64,000 nucleotides of DNA from Aromatoleum toluolicum (GCF_012911005.2 NZ_WTVS01000290.1:28505-92504), one strand, 5' to 3'. Positions 54,261 through 62,296 are shown, counted from the stretch's first letter. Notes: a model not told the origin generated them from the sequence alone. Translations and numbers: made by a program.

Positions 54261-54914
54261 TTGAAACGACTCACCATCCCCGGCAGCGGCACCGAGAGCC
54301 GCGCCACCAAGCCGGCCCGCGTCAGCGCGCCGGCCACCCTCGGCGGTGCCGCCTTCGGCGCTTCGCGCGAGGACACCGGAGCCGACTTGCTGGAGGCCGC
54401 CCAGGCGGCCGAGATCGAGCAGCAGGCCACCCTAGAGGCGGCCCCGGTCGAGCAGTCCTACCCCGAAACCCTGGCGCTCTACGTGCAGGCCAAGCACGAC
54501 CAGGTGGAGCACATCGAGGACAGGCTAGAAAACCTGATCGACCGGCAGCAGGCCCGTTTGCAGCAGACCCAGGCGTCCGCGCCTGGCCGGCTTTCCTTGC
54601 CCGGCTCTAAGCGAGCCTGGCAGAACCAGCAGGCGCAGCAGCAGGCCCGCTTGCAGACGCTTCACGCGCGCCTGGAGGCCGTCCGCGAGATCAAGGAAGG
54701 CATGGGCCTGCACTCGCCGAAGATCGAAGAGCTGGCGACGCGCAAGATGCGCGCCGAGAACCCCGAGCTGGCTTCCGATTGGGATGCCATGCGCGAGGCC
54801 GCCCGCCGGCATGAGCTGCTGATGCGCAAGCAGGAGCAGGAGCGCAAGCAATCCCAGGCCCAGGAGCGGCCAGGGAGATCGCAGTCCTTGGGCCTGTCAG
54901 CCAGGCCCGCATAA
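54261..54914 (+). CDS. kfrC: KfrC
   Basis: A 217-residue, strongly helical protein with Gln/Arg-rich coiled-coil segments (QARLQQTQASAPGRLSL, QQAQQQARLQTLHARL). It fits IncP-1 KfrC by position and composition. AGGAGG lies just before the TTG start at 54261; the hairpin after its stop ends the kfr operon. Confidence 0.85.
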   Translation: MKRLTIPGSGTESRATKPARVSAPATLGGAAFGASREDTGADLLEAAQAAEIEQQATLEAAPVEQSYPETLALYVQAKHDQVEHIEDRLENLIDRQQARLQQTQASAPGRLSLPGSKRAWQNQQAQQQARLQTLHARLEAVREIKEGMGLHSPKIEELATRKMRAENPELASDWDAMREAARRHELLMRKQEQERKQSQAQERPGRSQSLGLSARPA

Positions 54915-54920
54915 AAACGA

Positions 54921-54946
54921 AGCCCGGCGGTCGCCGGGCTTTTTTC
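54921..54946 (+). terminator. terminator after kfrC
   Basis: AGCCCGGC-GGTC-GCCGGGCT followed by TTTTTC. Confidence 0.92.
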
Positions 54947-54949
54947 TCG

Positions 54950-55115
54950 AGCATCGCCATTTCTGGCGAGGGAGGCCCGCCGAGGGCCTGGTGGAATCAT
55001 CCTGCAGCATCGTCACAAGCGACGATGCCGGGAGCTGGCCAGCATCGCCGAACCTGGCGATGCCGCCGGCGCGGTCGACCATCGCCAGTTCTGACGATGA
55101 GATCCCGCATCGCCA
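54950..55115. repeat. palindromic repeat cluster (GCATCG type)
   Basis: Several small dyads such as CATCGCCATTTCTGGCGA, GCATCGTCACAAGCGACGATGC and GCATCGCCGAACCTGGCGATGC. CCTGCAGCATCGTCA and GAGATCCCGCATCGCC also occur inside klcB (48346-48505). No gene; lies between convergent kfrC and traM. Confidence 0.65.
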
Positions 55116-55116
55116 T

Positions 55117-55557
55117 CTACAGCGAGGCCCACAGGGCCAGGCCGGCGGCCACGACCGCCATGCCGGCCGCGACCATGTTCATCATGGCGACGCGCCGCGC
55201 CTCGCGGATCGGCGCGACGAGCTGCGCCGTCACCGCCTCAACCTCACGCCGCACGGCCTCGGCGGCCGCCTTCGCGCCCTCCTGCATTCCCCGCGTCATG
55301 GCGTCCTTGCTGGCCGCCAACGCCGCGTTGAGCGTCCTTTCCGCCTTTCCCTTGGCGTCATCACCCCATCGGTGGGCGATGGACTCCAGTTCCGACTTGA
55401 AGGCGTCCAAGATTTCCTGCTGGGCCGATGCGCTGTCCTGCATCAGCTTCATGTTGATGGTCTGGAGGATCAAGATCGGATCGTCGCGGCCCACGGCGAT
55501 GCCGTGCTTGGCCGCGATCTCCCGTATCAGCTCCTCGATCTTGTCGTCGGCCGCCAT
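55117..55557 (-). CDS. traM: TraM (IncP Tra1 region)
   Basis: A 146-residue protein: DDKIEELIREIAAKHGIAVGRDDPILILQTINMKLMQDS, then a helical region and one C-terminal membrane segment (MMNMVAAGMAVVAAGLALWASL). It matches IncP TraM, a small conserved protein of the Tra1 region of uncertain role. Overlaps the end of traL. Confidence 0.9.
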   Translation of the reverse strand: MAADDKIEELIREIAAKHGIAVGRDDPILILQTINMKLMQDSASAQQEILDAFKSELESIAHRWGDDAKGKAERTLNAALAASKDAMTRGMQEGAKAAAEAVRREVEAVTAQLVAPIREARRVAMMNMVAAGMAVVAAGLALWASL

Positions 55558-55988
55558 CAGAGCACCGCCGCGTTTTCGAGCTGGGCGAAGAGCTGGGTTT
55601 TCACGATCTTGAGCCGCTGCCGCGTCATGATCGTGAGCGCCGAATCGGCCAGGGCCTCATCGAAGGTGCGCCGATCCTGGAGCATTTCGGCGAAGTCGCG
55701 GCCGTAGGTTTCCTCTTTCAGCGCCGGAATCTGGATGATGGCGGACACACGGCCCTTGTTGGTCGTGTACGCCTTCAACTGCTCGAACCCCTTGCCCTCG
55801 TGCTCGATTGGCCCCCAATACGGGTTCAGCCAGACCACGAACAGGCATTCGGCCGGGAACTGGCTGGCGAGCTGGGCGAAGCCGCTCACCGTGTCCACCA
55901 GGGCCTGGCCGCCGGTGACGACCGTATGCACCACGAGTTCGTGGCCCATGTCCTGGAGCAGCGCCGGCACCTGGTTGCTGATGAGGTA
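55557..55988 (-). pseudogene. traL: IncP TraL, N-terminus deleted
   Basis: The last ~140 residues of the ~241-residue IncP TraL (from YLISNQVPALLQDMGHELV to NAAVL) read out of the miniature element. The N-terminal Walker A ATPase half is missing and no start codon is supplied except the internal Met at about 55940. traK, oriT and traJ of IncP are absent, so IncP transfer is not encoded here. Confidence 0.93.
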
Positions 55989-56276
55989 GGGGACGTCTCA
56001 GAAAACGGAAAATAAAGTACGTTAAGCCATTGGCATGGCCACCGCTCTCGCAAACGATCATTTTCAAGAAGCCACCGTGAGAATGCGGGCCGCGCCAGTG
56101 CTGGCCTTGTCCGTCCCGTTCTCGAAAACCGCTCTCGAATCGAGCCGCCGAGACTGCCGAGTTTCGAGAACAGCCGAAACGCCGCTTCCAGCGGCAGACG
56201 CCACACGCAAAGCCGCGCCGTTGCTGGATCGAGCATTCCTTAGCGTGCTTTAAATTCCGTTTTCTGAATCGACCCC
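55989..56276. mobile_element. 288-bp Tn3-derived miniature element (TIME-like)
   Basis: 38-bp inverted repeats 55989-56026 (starting GGGGACGTCTCAGAAAACGG) and 56239-56276 enclose 212 bp without a gene. Ends of this type are moved by Tn21-like transposases. It interrupts traL on its left and forms the right end of the 22.7-kb unit. It has no duplication of its own (AGGTA left, TGTTC right), as expected if only its right end served the later transposition. Confidence 0.85.
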
Positions 56277-56710
56277 TGTTCAGCAAAAAAATCGACCGCA
56301 CAGAACGCGCTACAAGCGATTTTTCCGGGTGTCCGAGGGGTCAGGGCTGGCCAATGGTCAGAAAACGCCGTAGCGGGCCTCCTGCGCGGCCATTTCAGCC
56401 CTTTTAAGCCTTCATGCCCATCGCGGAAGGCTTCGCCCCTCCCTTTTGAAGACTTTTTGACGGTTGTGTAGCAGGGACGGTCTTCCACGGCGCGCAGCGC
56501 GCCCGGTTGAGCGGCCGGCGCGGCCGTAGGACGCGGCGGGCGTGATTTATCCGGTGTCTTAGCGCCCGTAGGGTGCCCCGCTTGCGGGGCAGGTCAGGAC
56601 GGCCGCTTGCGGACGGCCTGAGCCGCTTAGACCGTGGTTGCAGGGCGGTGGAGCACCCCCGCCCGGCGCAGCCGGGCTTTGTAAGCACTCGCGCCAAGGG
56701 CGCGCACGAC
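56277..56710. other. gene-poor backbone stretch
   Basis: The first 5 bp are the transposon duplication. The rest has GC-rich short hairpins (for example GCCCCGCTTGCGGGGC near 56573) and no convincing gene; an open frame continues from the 33319 side to 56407 when the transposon is removed. Confidence 0.5.
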
Positions 56711-56815
56711 TTGGGGTGAGGCCGAAGGCCGAGGGGCAAAGCCCCTGGGGGGATGGGAGGACGGCGAAGCCGGCCGGGAGGGTTCGAGAAGGGGGGGCAC
56801 CCCCCTTCGGCGGCG
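56711..56815. repeat. GC-rich hairpin block beside the RepA origin
   Basis: Inverted match of 45749-45857: TGGGGTGAGGCCG, AGGGGCAAAGCCCCT, GGGGGGATGGGAGG, then GAAGGGGGGG/CCCCCCTTC. The same block beside two unrelated iteron origins suggests a role in replication or its termination. Confidence 0.65.
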
Positions 56816-56861
56816 TTAAAACGTTAAATAAGAAGGCGTTAAAACGCGCGCGCGTGTTACG

Positions 56862-57252
56862 CTGTGGATAAGCTGTCGTAAGTCCTTGTCGCGTAAGACT
56901 TTTTCCAAGTGGCATGTACGCCGATAGACGAGAAAGCTGTACGCCGATAGACGAGAAAAACGTACCGCGATAGACGAGTGTTTGTACGTCGATAGACGAA
57001 ACGGCCGGTTTTTCTGTGGATAAGTAGCCAAATGTACGCCGATAGACGAGTGTTTTTGGCAGTATCGGATGCTTTCAGCGTGGCAGCAAAAAAGGCGTTT
57101 TCGGATGCTTCCGGGCTAAAAATCCAATGCTGACGCGGGTTTTTCGGTAGTTTTGTCGCACAGGGGTGTGCGGTGATAGACGAGTAAACCGTACCGCGAT
57201 AGACGAATTCGCGCAGTTTGGCAAGAAGGCGAAATGTACGCCGATAGACGAG
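56862..57252. other. iteron replication origin of RepA
   Basis: Eight iterons with core CGATAGACGA (mostly TGTACGCCGATAGACGAG) at 56915, 56938, 56961, 56983, 57033, 57168, 57190 and 57235; the first four are 22-23 bp apart. DnaA-box-like CTGTGGATAA at 56862 and 57015. A more AT-rich part (57051-57165) lies between iteron groups. The initiator gene follows directly. Confidence 0.9.
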
Positions 57253-57344
57253 TCCGGGCCGGCGCTGGCCAGGGGGCCACGATGGGCGGTTGAGGCTCTG
57301 CCGGTGGTCAAGCTGGGGCAGTGCGGCGAGCCTCTGCATGGGCG

Positions 57345-58307
57345 TCAGGCCAGCTTTTTTTGCAAGAAGTAGGACACCCAGGACAGCTTGCCGGCCTTGT
57401 TGGCCTCGCATACCAGTTTGGCGTTATCGCGGGTCATGATGACCAGCTTGTTGGGCTTCACGGACTCGTCGAGGAACATCCGGTAGTCGGGCAATGGGTC
57501 GCGCTCCACGATTTCCTTGATCTCCTGCTTGAAGCGGCGCAAGGTCTGCGAGCTGCCCGTTTTCTCCAGCAGCAACGGCAAGCTGATTTCCCACCATGCC
57601 TTATCGCCGCAGTGCTTGCGGGCCAGCTCGTACAAGCGGCGTTCCAGGGCTTGGCCAAGGCTGAAGTAGTCGGGGTGTAGCGTGAGGATGTCGAAGTCCA
57701 TTGCGGCCCGGTAGAGCCATTCAGAAATTGTCAGTTCCAACTCCAGCGCGCCCTTGCCGTTCTTCGTCCAGGTCGTCACGCGGTAGTCTTCGATCAAGCC
57801 GAAGCCTTCGAGCTGTTCCTTCTCGTTCGTCTTGACGTTCGTTTCAATGGTGGTGCCCTTCAAGCGCCGGCACATGTCCACCACGCGCTCGTAGGCCGCG
57901 CCTCCGGTGCTGCGGCGCGTTCCCAGCAGAAACGGGTACACGTCCACGCGGACACGGCGCGAAACCTTGATGCCAGCATCGTGCCCTCGCACGATCTGGC
58001 TGATGCAGTAGATCAGGATGTCTTTGTCGAAGACTGTAGCCGCGCCCACAGCGGACGGGATGATGCGAATGCTCCGGCCTGCACGCGAATAGACGCGGAT
58101 GCGCGTGTCGCGGTTCTTTGACAGGGAGAAGATGGGGTACTCCATTGAGGACACATCATCTTTAACGGGCCAATCATGGATCGCCTCAAGCACCACAAAC
58201 AGGTCAGGTTGCACGGCGCTGGCCAGGATGTTCCCACTTGCCGGCTCATCGCCTCGCCCAAGTGGAAAAAGTGTTGCGCTTTCGCTGTCTGTGTTATGAT
58301 GGGACAT
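57345..58307 (-). CDS. repA: RepA replication initiator (RPA family)
   Basis: A 320-residue protein of the plasmid replication initiator A family: DRIRVYSRAGRSIRIIPSA-like centre, DKDILIYCISQIVRGHDAG, LLGTRRSTGGAAYERVVDMCRRLKGTTIETN, ALERRLYELARKHCGDKAWWEISLPLLLEKTGS. It should bind the iterons just downstream of its own gene. ATG 58307 is preceded by AGGAGC. Codon use is like the backbone. Confidence 0.93.
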   Translation of the reverse strand: MSHHNTDSESATLFPLGRGDEPASGNILASAVQPDLFVVLEAIHDWPVKDDVSSMEYPIFSLSKNRDTRIRVYSRAGRSIRIIPSAVGAATVFDKDILIYCISQIVRGHDAGIKVSRRVRVDVYPFLLGTRRSTGGAAYERVVDMCRRLKGTTIETNVKTNEKEQLEGFGLIEDYRVTTWTKNGKGALELELTISEWLYRAAMDFDILTLHPDYFSLGQALERRLYELARKHCGDKAWWEISLPLLLEKTGSSQTLRRFKQEIKEIVERDPLPDYRMFLDESVKPNKLVIMTRDNAKLVCEANKAGKLSWVSYFLQKKLA

Positions 58308-58357
58308 TCATTGCTCCTTATGTGTCTCTTGCTGCCAAGCGGGTTGATCCGTTAGGG

Positions 58358-58398
58358 GTTGATGATGGTCTTTGAAGTGCCCGGCCTGCTCGCCGGGC
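58358..58398 (-). promoter_or_regulatory. conserved leader before repA
   Basis: Minus strand: GCCCGGC-GAGCAG-GCCGGGC (58379-58398) then AGACCATCATCAAC (58358-58371). It lies between the antitoxin gene and repA, with no clear promoter in between, so it may act on a read-through transcript to set RepA level. Confidence 0.65.
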
Positions 58399-58420
58399 AT
58401 TTTCTTTTGTGCGTTCCGAT

Positions 58421-58732
58421 TCATGCCGTGGCATGGTGCTGGCCGACTGGCTGCACCGCCAAGCGCAGGCCCAGCGCCTTGAGCACGGCAGACAGGCTGC
58501 GCAGCTCCGGGTTGCCCTGGGGCGACAGCGTGCGGTAGAGCTGGTTGGCATTCAGCTCGGTTTCTTTGGCGATAGCGCGCACGCCACCGCGCGCTTGAGC
58601 CATCTGGCGCAGCGCCACCAGTAGATCGGCCGGTTCTCCATCCAGGAGAAGCTGGTTTAGGTACTCGGCCGCAAAAGCCGGGTCTTCCTTGAACAGTTCG
58701 GCCATTGCTTCGTCGTGGCTTCGATCCTTCAT
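58421..58732 (-). CDS. HigA/HI1420-type antitoxin
   Basis: A 103-residue protein starting MKDRSHDEAMAELFKEDPAFAAEYLNQLL with a helix-turn-helix (GGVRAIAKETELNANQLYRTLSPQGNPELRSLSAVLKALG), the pattern of addiction-module antidotes encoded downstream of their toxins. Starts by overlapping the toxin stop. Confidence 0.92.
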   Translation of the reverse strand: MKDRSHDEAMAELFKEDPAFAAEYLNQLLLDGEPADLLVALRQMAQARGGVRAIAKETELNANQLYRTLSPQGNPELRSLSAVLKALGLRLAVQPVGQHHATA

Positions 58733-59058
58733 GCTGACCTCCGTTGCCAGTCTTTCCAAAACCCAATCGCGCGCTCGATGTCGGCGTCCTGGGTGCCTTT
58801 GTCACCGCCGCATAGCAGTAGAACTACCACCGCGCCCGCCATCGCGTAATAGACGCGGTAGCCGGGGCCTTGGTCGATTCGCAGCTCCCACACACCTTCG
58901 CGGCAGGGCTTGTGATCGCCAAAGTTCCCCGCCTCAATGCGGCCCACGCGCCTGACCACCTGGCCTTTTGCAATCGGGTCGCGCAGCTTCTTCAGCCACT
59001 CTTGAAACGGGTCGTGCTCGTCCTCGGTGATGTAGTGCCGAACGGTGAACATGTCCAT
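58729..59058 (-). CDS. HigB/RelE-like toxin (HI1419 type)
   Basis: A 109-residue protein with FQEWLKKLRDPIAKGQVVRRVGRIEAGNFGDHKPCREGVWELRIDQGPGYRVYYA and LLLCGGDKGTQDADIERA, typical of the upstream killer proteins of this module. Upstream TCGTTTATAAACGA (59063-59076) is a likely autoregulatory operator. An alternative start is 59052. Confidence 0.92.
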   Translation of the reverse strand: MDMFTVRHYITEDEHDPFQEWLKKLRDPIAKGQVVRRVGRIEAGNFGDHKPCREGVWELRIDQGPGYRVYYAMAGAVVVLLLCGGDKGTQDADIERAIGFWKDWQRRSA

Positions 59059-59062
59059 ATTA

Positions 59063-59076
59063 TCGTTTATAAACGA
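59063..59076. promoter_or_regulatory. toxin-antitoxin operator TCGTTTATAAACGA
   Basis: A perfect 14-bp AT-rich palindrome five bases before the toxin start. A hairpin GGCGCA-...-TGCGCC at 59081-59103 behind the KorA-like gene may end the upstream transcript. Confidence 0.6.
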
Positions 59077-59125
59077 CAAAGGCGCAAGGGAGCACCCTGC
59101 GCCTCGTCTTGGTTGATCGCGTAGG

Positions 59126-59506
59126 TCATGGCGCGGCCACCAATAACTTGGCGGCCTTGCGCACGGCGTTCGTGGCCTTATCCAGCGCCTCGGCGCATCT
59201 GGCCGCGTCGTCGCACCCTTTCATTGCCTCGGCCAAGGCGGCCAGCTCCAAGGCCAAGGTTTCAGGAAGATCCAGCTCCACGCGAATGGAACTCACGCCC
59301 GGCGTCGTAGTTTTCTTGTATGCCCGCTCGATAGTGGCCACGGCTCCGCTGACACGTTGCTTGCTCATACCGTACTCGGTGGCCACGTCCACTTGGGCGC
59401 GTCCATCCACCAACACGGCGCGCGCCATTTCACGGGCTTGGTCGCCCATGCGGGTGTCGGCGGCAGCGCGGTCAAAGGCTTGCGGGGTAAGGCGTTTCAG
59501 TCTCAT
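59126..59506 (-). CDS. KorA/TrfB-like repressor (backbone)
   Basis: A 126-residue protein: RLTPQAFDRAAADTRMGDQAREMARAVLVDGRAQVDVATEYGMSKQRVSGAVATIERAYKK aligns with IncP KorA (same helix-turn-helix and spacing), followed by a C-terminal helical domain that replaces the KorA dimer domain. It lies just after parB, as a global regulator would. Candidate target: CTATTGACSGTCAATAG. Start could be 59524. Confidence 0.85.
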   Translation of the reverse strand: MRLKRLTPQAFDRAAADTRMGDQAREMARAVLVDGRAQVDVATEYGMSKQRVSGAVATIERAYKKTTTPGVSSIRVELDLPETLALELAALAEAMKGCDDAARCAEALDKATNAVRKAAKLLVAAP

Positions 59507-59532
59507 TGGGGCCGTCCGGTGCATCAGCGCGG

Positions 59533-59546
59533 TTTCGCGCGCGAAA
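59533..59546. promoter_or_regulatory. dispersed palindrome TTTCGCGCGCGAAA
   Basis: A 14-bp perfect core in the 80-bp gap between parB and the KorA-like gene, the copy closest to parB. Confidence 0.55.
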
Positions 59547-59586
59547 GTTGAAAGAGAGGCGGCCAGCGGCCGCCCTCATAGAGAGG

Positions 59587-60879
59587 TCAGAAACGCCAGC
59601 CTTCCGGCATGTCGGGAGAGGCATTCCGGCCAGCGCCCTCGATGTCGGGATGCAGTTCTTCCCACAACTGCGCCGGCGTCTTGTCCTTCAGCTCGCCCTG
59701 GAGCTTCTTCAGGTACATGACAGCCCGCTCCGGGCCGATGCCTTCCAGCATCGGCAAGGTCATGGACAGGAACCCTTGCCACAGCACCCACTCGGTTTCG
59801 TGCATGTTGTGGCCCAGCGTGGTCATGTGGGTTTTCATGCTGAAGAACTGCGCCTGATTGGCTTCGCCCCACTCGAAGGTTTCTTCCCGCAGCGACAGCA
59901 GCTTTTCGTTGGCTCGCTCCTTCTCGGCGGCGGCCTTCTGCTCCGGGGTCAGCTCCATCGTCGGGAGGGCTTGCTGGCCGCGTCCCGAGGCGACGGCCGG
60001 GGCCGGTGCGGGGTCTTGGCCGCCGTCCTCGTCCTGGTCGCCGGCATCAGCTCCAGCAGCCGCACGCTCGGCATCCCGCTTGCGCTGTTCTTCCAGCCAT
60101 GCAGGCGTCTTCTCCGGGGCCTTGTCGCCGGCCTTCTTGGCGTTGTCCAGCTCGATGCGGCGCTGGGCCAGATCGTCTTGCTGCTGCTTCCATGCCTTCA
60201 TTCTGGCCAGCGTGTTGCGGGCTTCGTCGCGCGACAAGGGCAAGCCCTCGTTCATGCGGTGAGAGAGGCGCGAAAACTCGGTGTGCGTGTCCTCGATGTC
60301 GTAAATCTGGTTGAGGCAGTGAAGCACCTCGAAGTCGCCGCACAGATCGTTCTCCAGCAGCTCGCGCACCGGGTCTGCATAGCGGCGCACAGCCATGCGC
60401 TTGCTAACCCATGCCTCGCCACGGTTCCAGATCGTCATGGCTTCCTTGGTGCCGTACAGCTCCACGTCTTCGATCACGCCCATTGCTTCCTCGTAGGCGG
60501 TCAGGTCGTCGCGGTCGTTGTTCTCCGTGACTTGCAAACGGCGGATTTGCAGCTCGGTCAACCCCTTCTTGATGATGACGGGCACCTTGACCAGCCCAGC
60601 CAGCGGCGCGGCGCGGTAGCGGCGCTCCCCGACGATGATGCGGTAGCGGCCGTCCGCTTCTTCATGCACCACCAGCGGCTCGATGATGCCGTTCAGCTTG
60701 AAGCTCTCGGCCAGTTCCTCCAGGTTGCGGAACGTCTTGCGAACCTGCTTGACGCTGTAGATGCGCGCCAGTTCGATTTCGGCGTCGGCCGGCTGCACCG
60801 GCTTGACGGCGATCTGAGCCACGGCGGACAGCTTGCCCAGGTTGAGGCCGGGCTTTTTGTTGGTTGCGGTTGCGGTCAT
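59587..60879 (-). CDS. parB: ParB/KorB-like partition protein (backbone)
   Basis: A 430-residue ParB family protein: LARIYSVKQVRKTFRNLEELAESFKLNGIIEPLVV, then the ParB box YRIIVGERRYRAAPLAG, helix-turn-helix region EAMTIWNRGEAWVSKRMAVRRYADPV, and a long acidic, Gln/Ala-rich linker (about 265-325) before a C-terminal domain. It binds the plasmid centromere and works with ParA. The dispersed TTTCGCGYGCGAAA sites are candidate binding sites. Confidence 0.92.
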   Translation of the reverse strand: MTATATNKKPGLNLGKLSAVAQIAVKPVQPADAEIELARIYSVKQVRKTFRNLEELAESFKLNGIIEPLVVHEEADGRYRIIVGERRYRAAPLAGLVKVPVIIKKGLTELQIRRLQVTENNDRDDLTAYEEAMGVIEDVELYGTKEAMTIWNRGEAWVSKRMAVRRYADPVRELLENDLCGDFEVLHCLNQIYDIEDTHTEFSRLSHRMNEGLPLSRDEARNTLARMKAWKQQQDDLAQRRIELDNAKKAGDKAPEKTPAWLEEQRKRDAERAAAGADAGDQDEDGGQDPAPAPAVASGRGQQALPTMELTPEQKAAAEKERANEKLLSLREETFEWGEANQAQFFSMKTHMTTLGHNMHETEWVLWQGFLSMTLPMLEGIGPERAVMYLKKLQGELKDKTPAQLWEELHPDIEGAGRNASPDMPEGWRF

Positions 60880-60891
60880 GTCCTTGTCCTT

Positions 60892-61674
60892 TTAGATCGC
60901 GGCTTTGTCGAAAATCTGGTTGCACACCGCTTTCATTTCGCGGGCGGCCAGGATTTGGCTTTCGCCGCTTTGCACGCGCCACACCGGCCGATCCTTGGCG
61001 TACTGCGTGGCTGCGCGGTCGTAAAGCACCCCTTCCATCACCACCTCGCCCAGCTCGTCGCGCAGTTGCTCCAGGGCGTTGCGGTCGAAGGCGCGGCGGG
61101 TATTGACGCGGTTGGCCAGCAGGCCCAGCGTCACAAGGTCGGCGTTCCATTCCAGTTGCTGCACGCGCGCAATGTCTTCAAACAGGTCGCCCAGGCCGTC
61201 GATGGCGTCTTGATCCATCGTGCAGGGGCACACCACGAAGTCAGCGGCGATCAGCGCGGCATACAGCGGATTCCCCAGCGTCGGGGCCGTGTCGATGATG
61301 CACACGTCGAAGTCTTTGGCCAGCTTGGCAAGCGCAGCGCGCGGGGCGTGCAGGTCTTCCAGCGGGCGGCTGGCCACGTCCACCAGCTCGCGGTCAGCAG
61401 CCACCAGCGCAGCGGACTCCCCGCACGGAAGCGGTTGCAGTTCGATGGCCTCTCCGTCGAACAAGGCGCTACCCGTCAGCGATTGCAGCTCGTCGCCCTG
61501 GTCGCCCACGGTACGCTCGCGCAGTGCCCGGAGGGTCTTGCTGAAGTTCTTTTGCGGATCGAGGTCAACGCACAGGACGCGCAAGCCGCGCTCGATGGCG
61601 AAGAAAGCCAGGTTTCGGGCAACAGTGGTCTTGCCGACTCCGCCCTTCTGGTTGGCGATAGCGATGGTTTTCAT
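60892..61674 (-). CDS. parA: ParA partition ATPase (backbone)
   Basis: A 260-residue ParA with deviant Walker A (MKTIAIANQKGGVGKTTVARN), VLCVDLDPQKNFS and CIIDTAPTLGNPL. No N-terminal DNA-binding extension, so it is of the small type that needs another repressor, here probably the KorA-like protein or ParB. parA-parB-korA-like form one operon. Confidence 0.95.
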   Translation of the reverse strand: MKTIAIANQKGGVGKTTVARNLAFFAIERGLRVLCVDLDPQKNFSKTLRALRERTVGDQGDELQSLTGSALFDGEAIELQPLPCGESAALVAADRELVDVASRPLEDLHAPRAALAKLAKDFDVCIIDTAPTLGNPLYAALIAADFVVCPCTMDQDAIDGLGDLFEDIARVQQLEWNADLVTLGLLANRVNTRRAFDRNALEQLRDELGEVVMEGVLYDRAATQYAKDRPVWRVQSGESQILAAREMKAVCNQIFDKAAI

Positions 61675-61702
61675 GATCGTTCGTCCTTTCCCTGGTTGTC
61701 GA

Positions 61703-62122
61703 TCAGGCCGCCACCGACACGTCGGCAGGCTGGAAGCACAGCTCAAAATTCACCATGACTTGCAGCCAGTTCATAGCGAACATGTTGATTTGGGCGCGGC
61801 GCGGATTCACCGCACTGCCGCCCGTGTAGATCACCTGATAACCGAAGGTGTCTTCCATCTCCAGCACCTCGGCCAGCTTGTTGGCCATATCCACACGCAG
61901 CTTGAGCCACGGCGCAGGCATTACCGTGCCCTTCTTCTGGTTGTCGTCGGCCAGCTCGATCAGGCGCATGTCACCCTCGGCGGCCGCAATGTGGCAATAC
62001 ACGGCCATGTCGTCAGGGATTCGCGGAGGGGCGCAGAAAACCGCACCAGCGCGGGCGGATTGCAGGCTGGGGATCAGGTCGGCCAGTCGGTCAAAGAGGC
62101 GGGCATAAACGGTAGTACGCAT
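61703..62122 (-). CDS. hypothetical protein upstream of parA (139 aa)
   Basis: A 139-residue protein starting MRTTVYARLFDRLADLIPSLQSARAGAVFCAPPRIPDDM, with IELADDNQKKGTVMPAPWLKLRVDMANKLAEVLEMEDTFGYQ. Mixed alpha/beta, unknown family. It is the first gene of the par operon transcript, from the operator-bearing promoter at 62264. AGGAGC lies before ATG 62122. Confidence 0.65.
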   Translation of the reverse strand: MRTTVYARLFDRLADLIPSLQSARAGAVFCAPPRIPDDMAVYCHIAAAEGDMRLIELADDNQKKGTVMPAPWLKLRVDMANKLAEVLEMEDTFGYQVIYTGGSAVNPRRAQINMFAMNWLQVMVNFELCFQPADVSVAA

Positions 62123-62142
62123 GGTCAAAGCTCCTAAGTCAT

Positions 62143-62218
62143 GTTGATGATGGTCTTCGGTGGATCGTCCCTTTCGCGTGCGAAAGATCGGTTCAGCGCC
62201 CCACTGTCTGCTCACAGT
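62143..62218 (-). promoter_or_regulatory. conserved leader of the par operon
   Basis: Minus strand: ACTGT-GAGCAG-ACAGT hairpin (62203-62218), a dispersed palindrome CTTTCGCACGCGAAAG (62171-62186), then AGACCATCATCAAC (62143-62156). Its stem differs fully from the repA leader stem but keeps pairing and loop. Confidence 0.65.
62171..62186. promoter_or_regulatory. dispersed palindrome CTTTCGCGTGCGAAAG
   Basis: A perfect-arm copy in the transcribed leader of the par operon, flanked by GATCG on one side and GATCG on the other (inverted as CGATC), extending the dyad imperfectly. Confidence 0.5.
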
Positions 62219-62263
62219 TGTTTCCGGGGTTCATCGGCCGTCCATCCGCTGCCGATGAGTTGA

Positions 62264-62296
62264 ATTCTACCATAAAACTATTGACGGTCAATAGTT
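62264..62296 (-). promoter_or_regulatory. par-operon promoter with CTATTGACGGTCAATAG operator
   Basis: Minus strand: -35 TTGACC (62286-62291), 16-bp spacer, -10 TAGAAT (62264-62269). The operator overlaps the -35 and also the last codons of the upstream primase gene. Confidence 0.75.

Noticed and set aside
55984..56281. Target duplication for the 288-bp miniature element alone
   Set aside because: AGGTA and TGTTC differ; the matching TGTTC is at the far end of the 22.7-kb unit.
59506..61758. 750-codon open frame on the plus strand opposite parA and parB
   Set aside because: It lies antisense to two clear partition genes and its product is His/Gln/Leu-rich without any domain; long antisense frames are common in GC-rich DNA.
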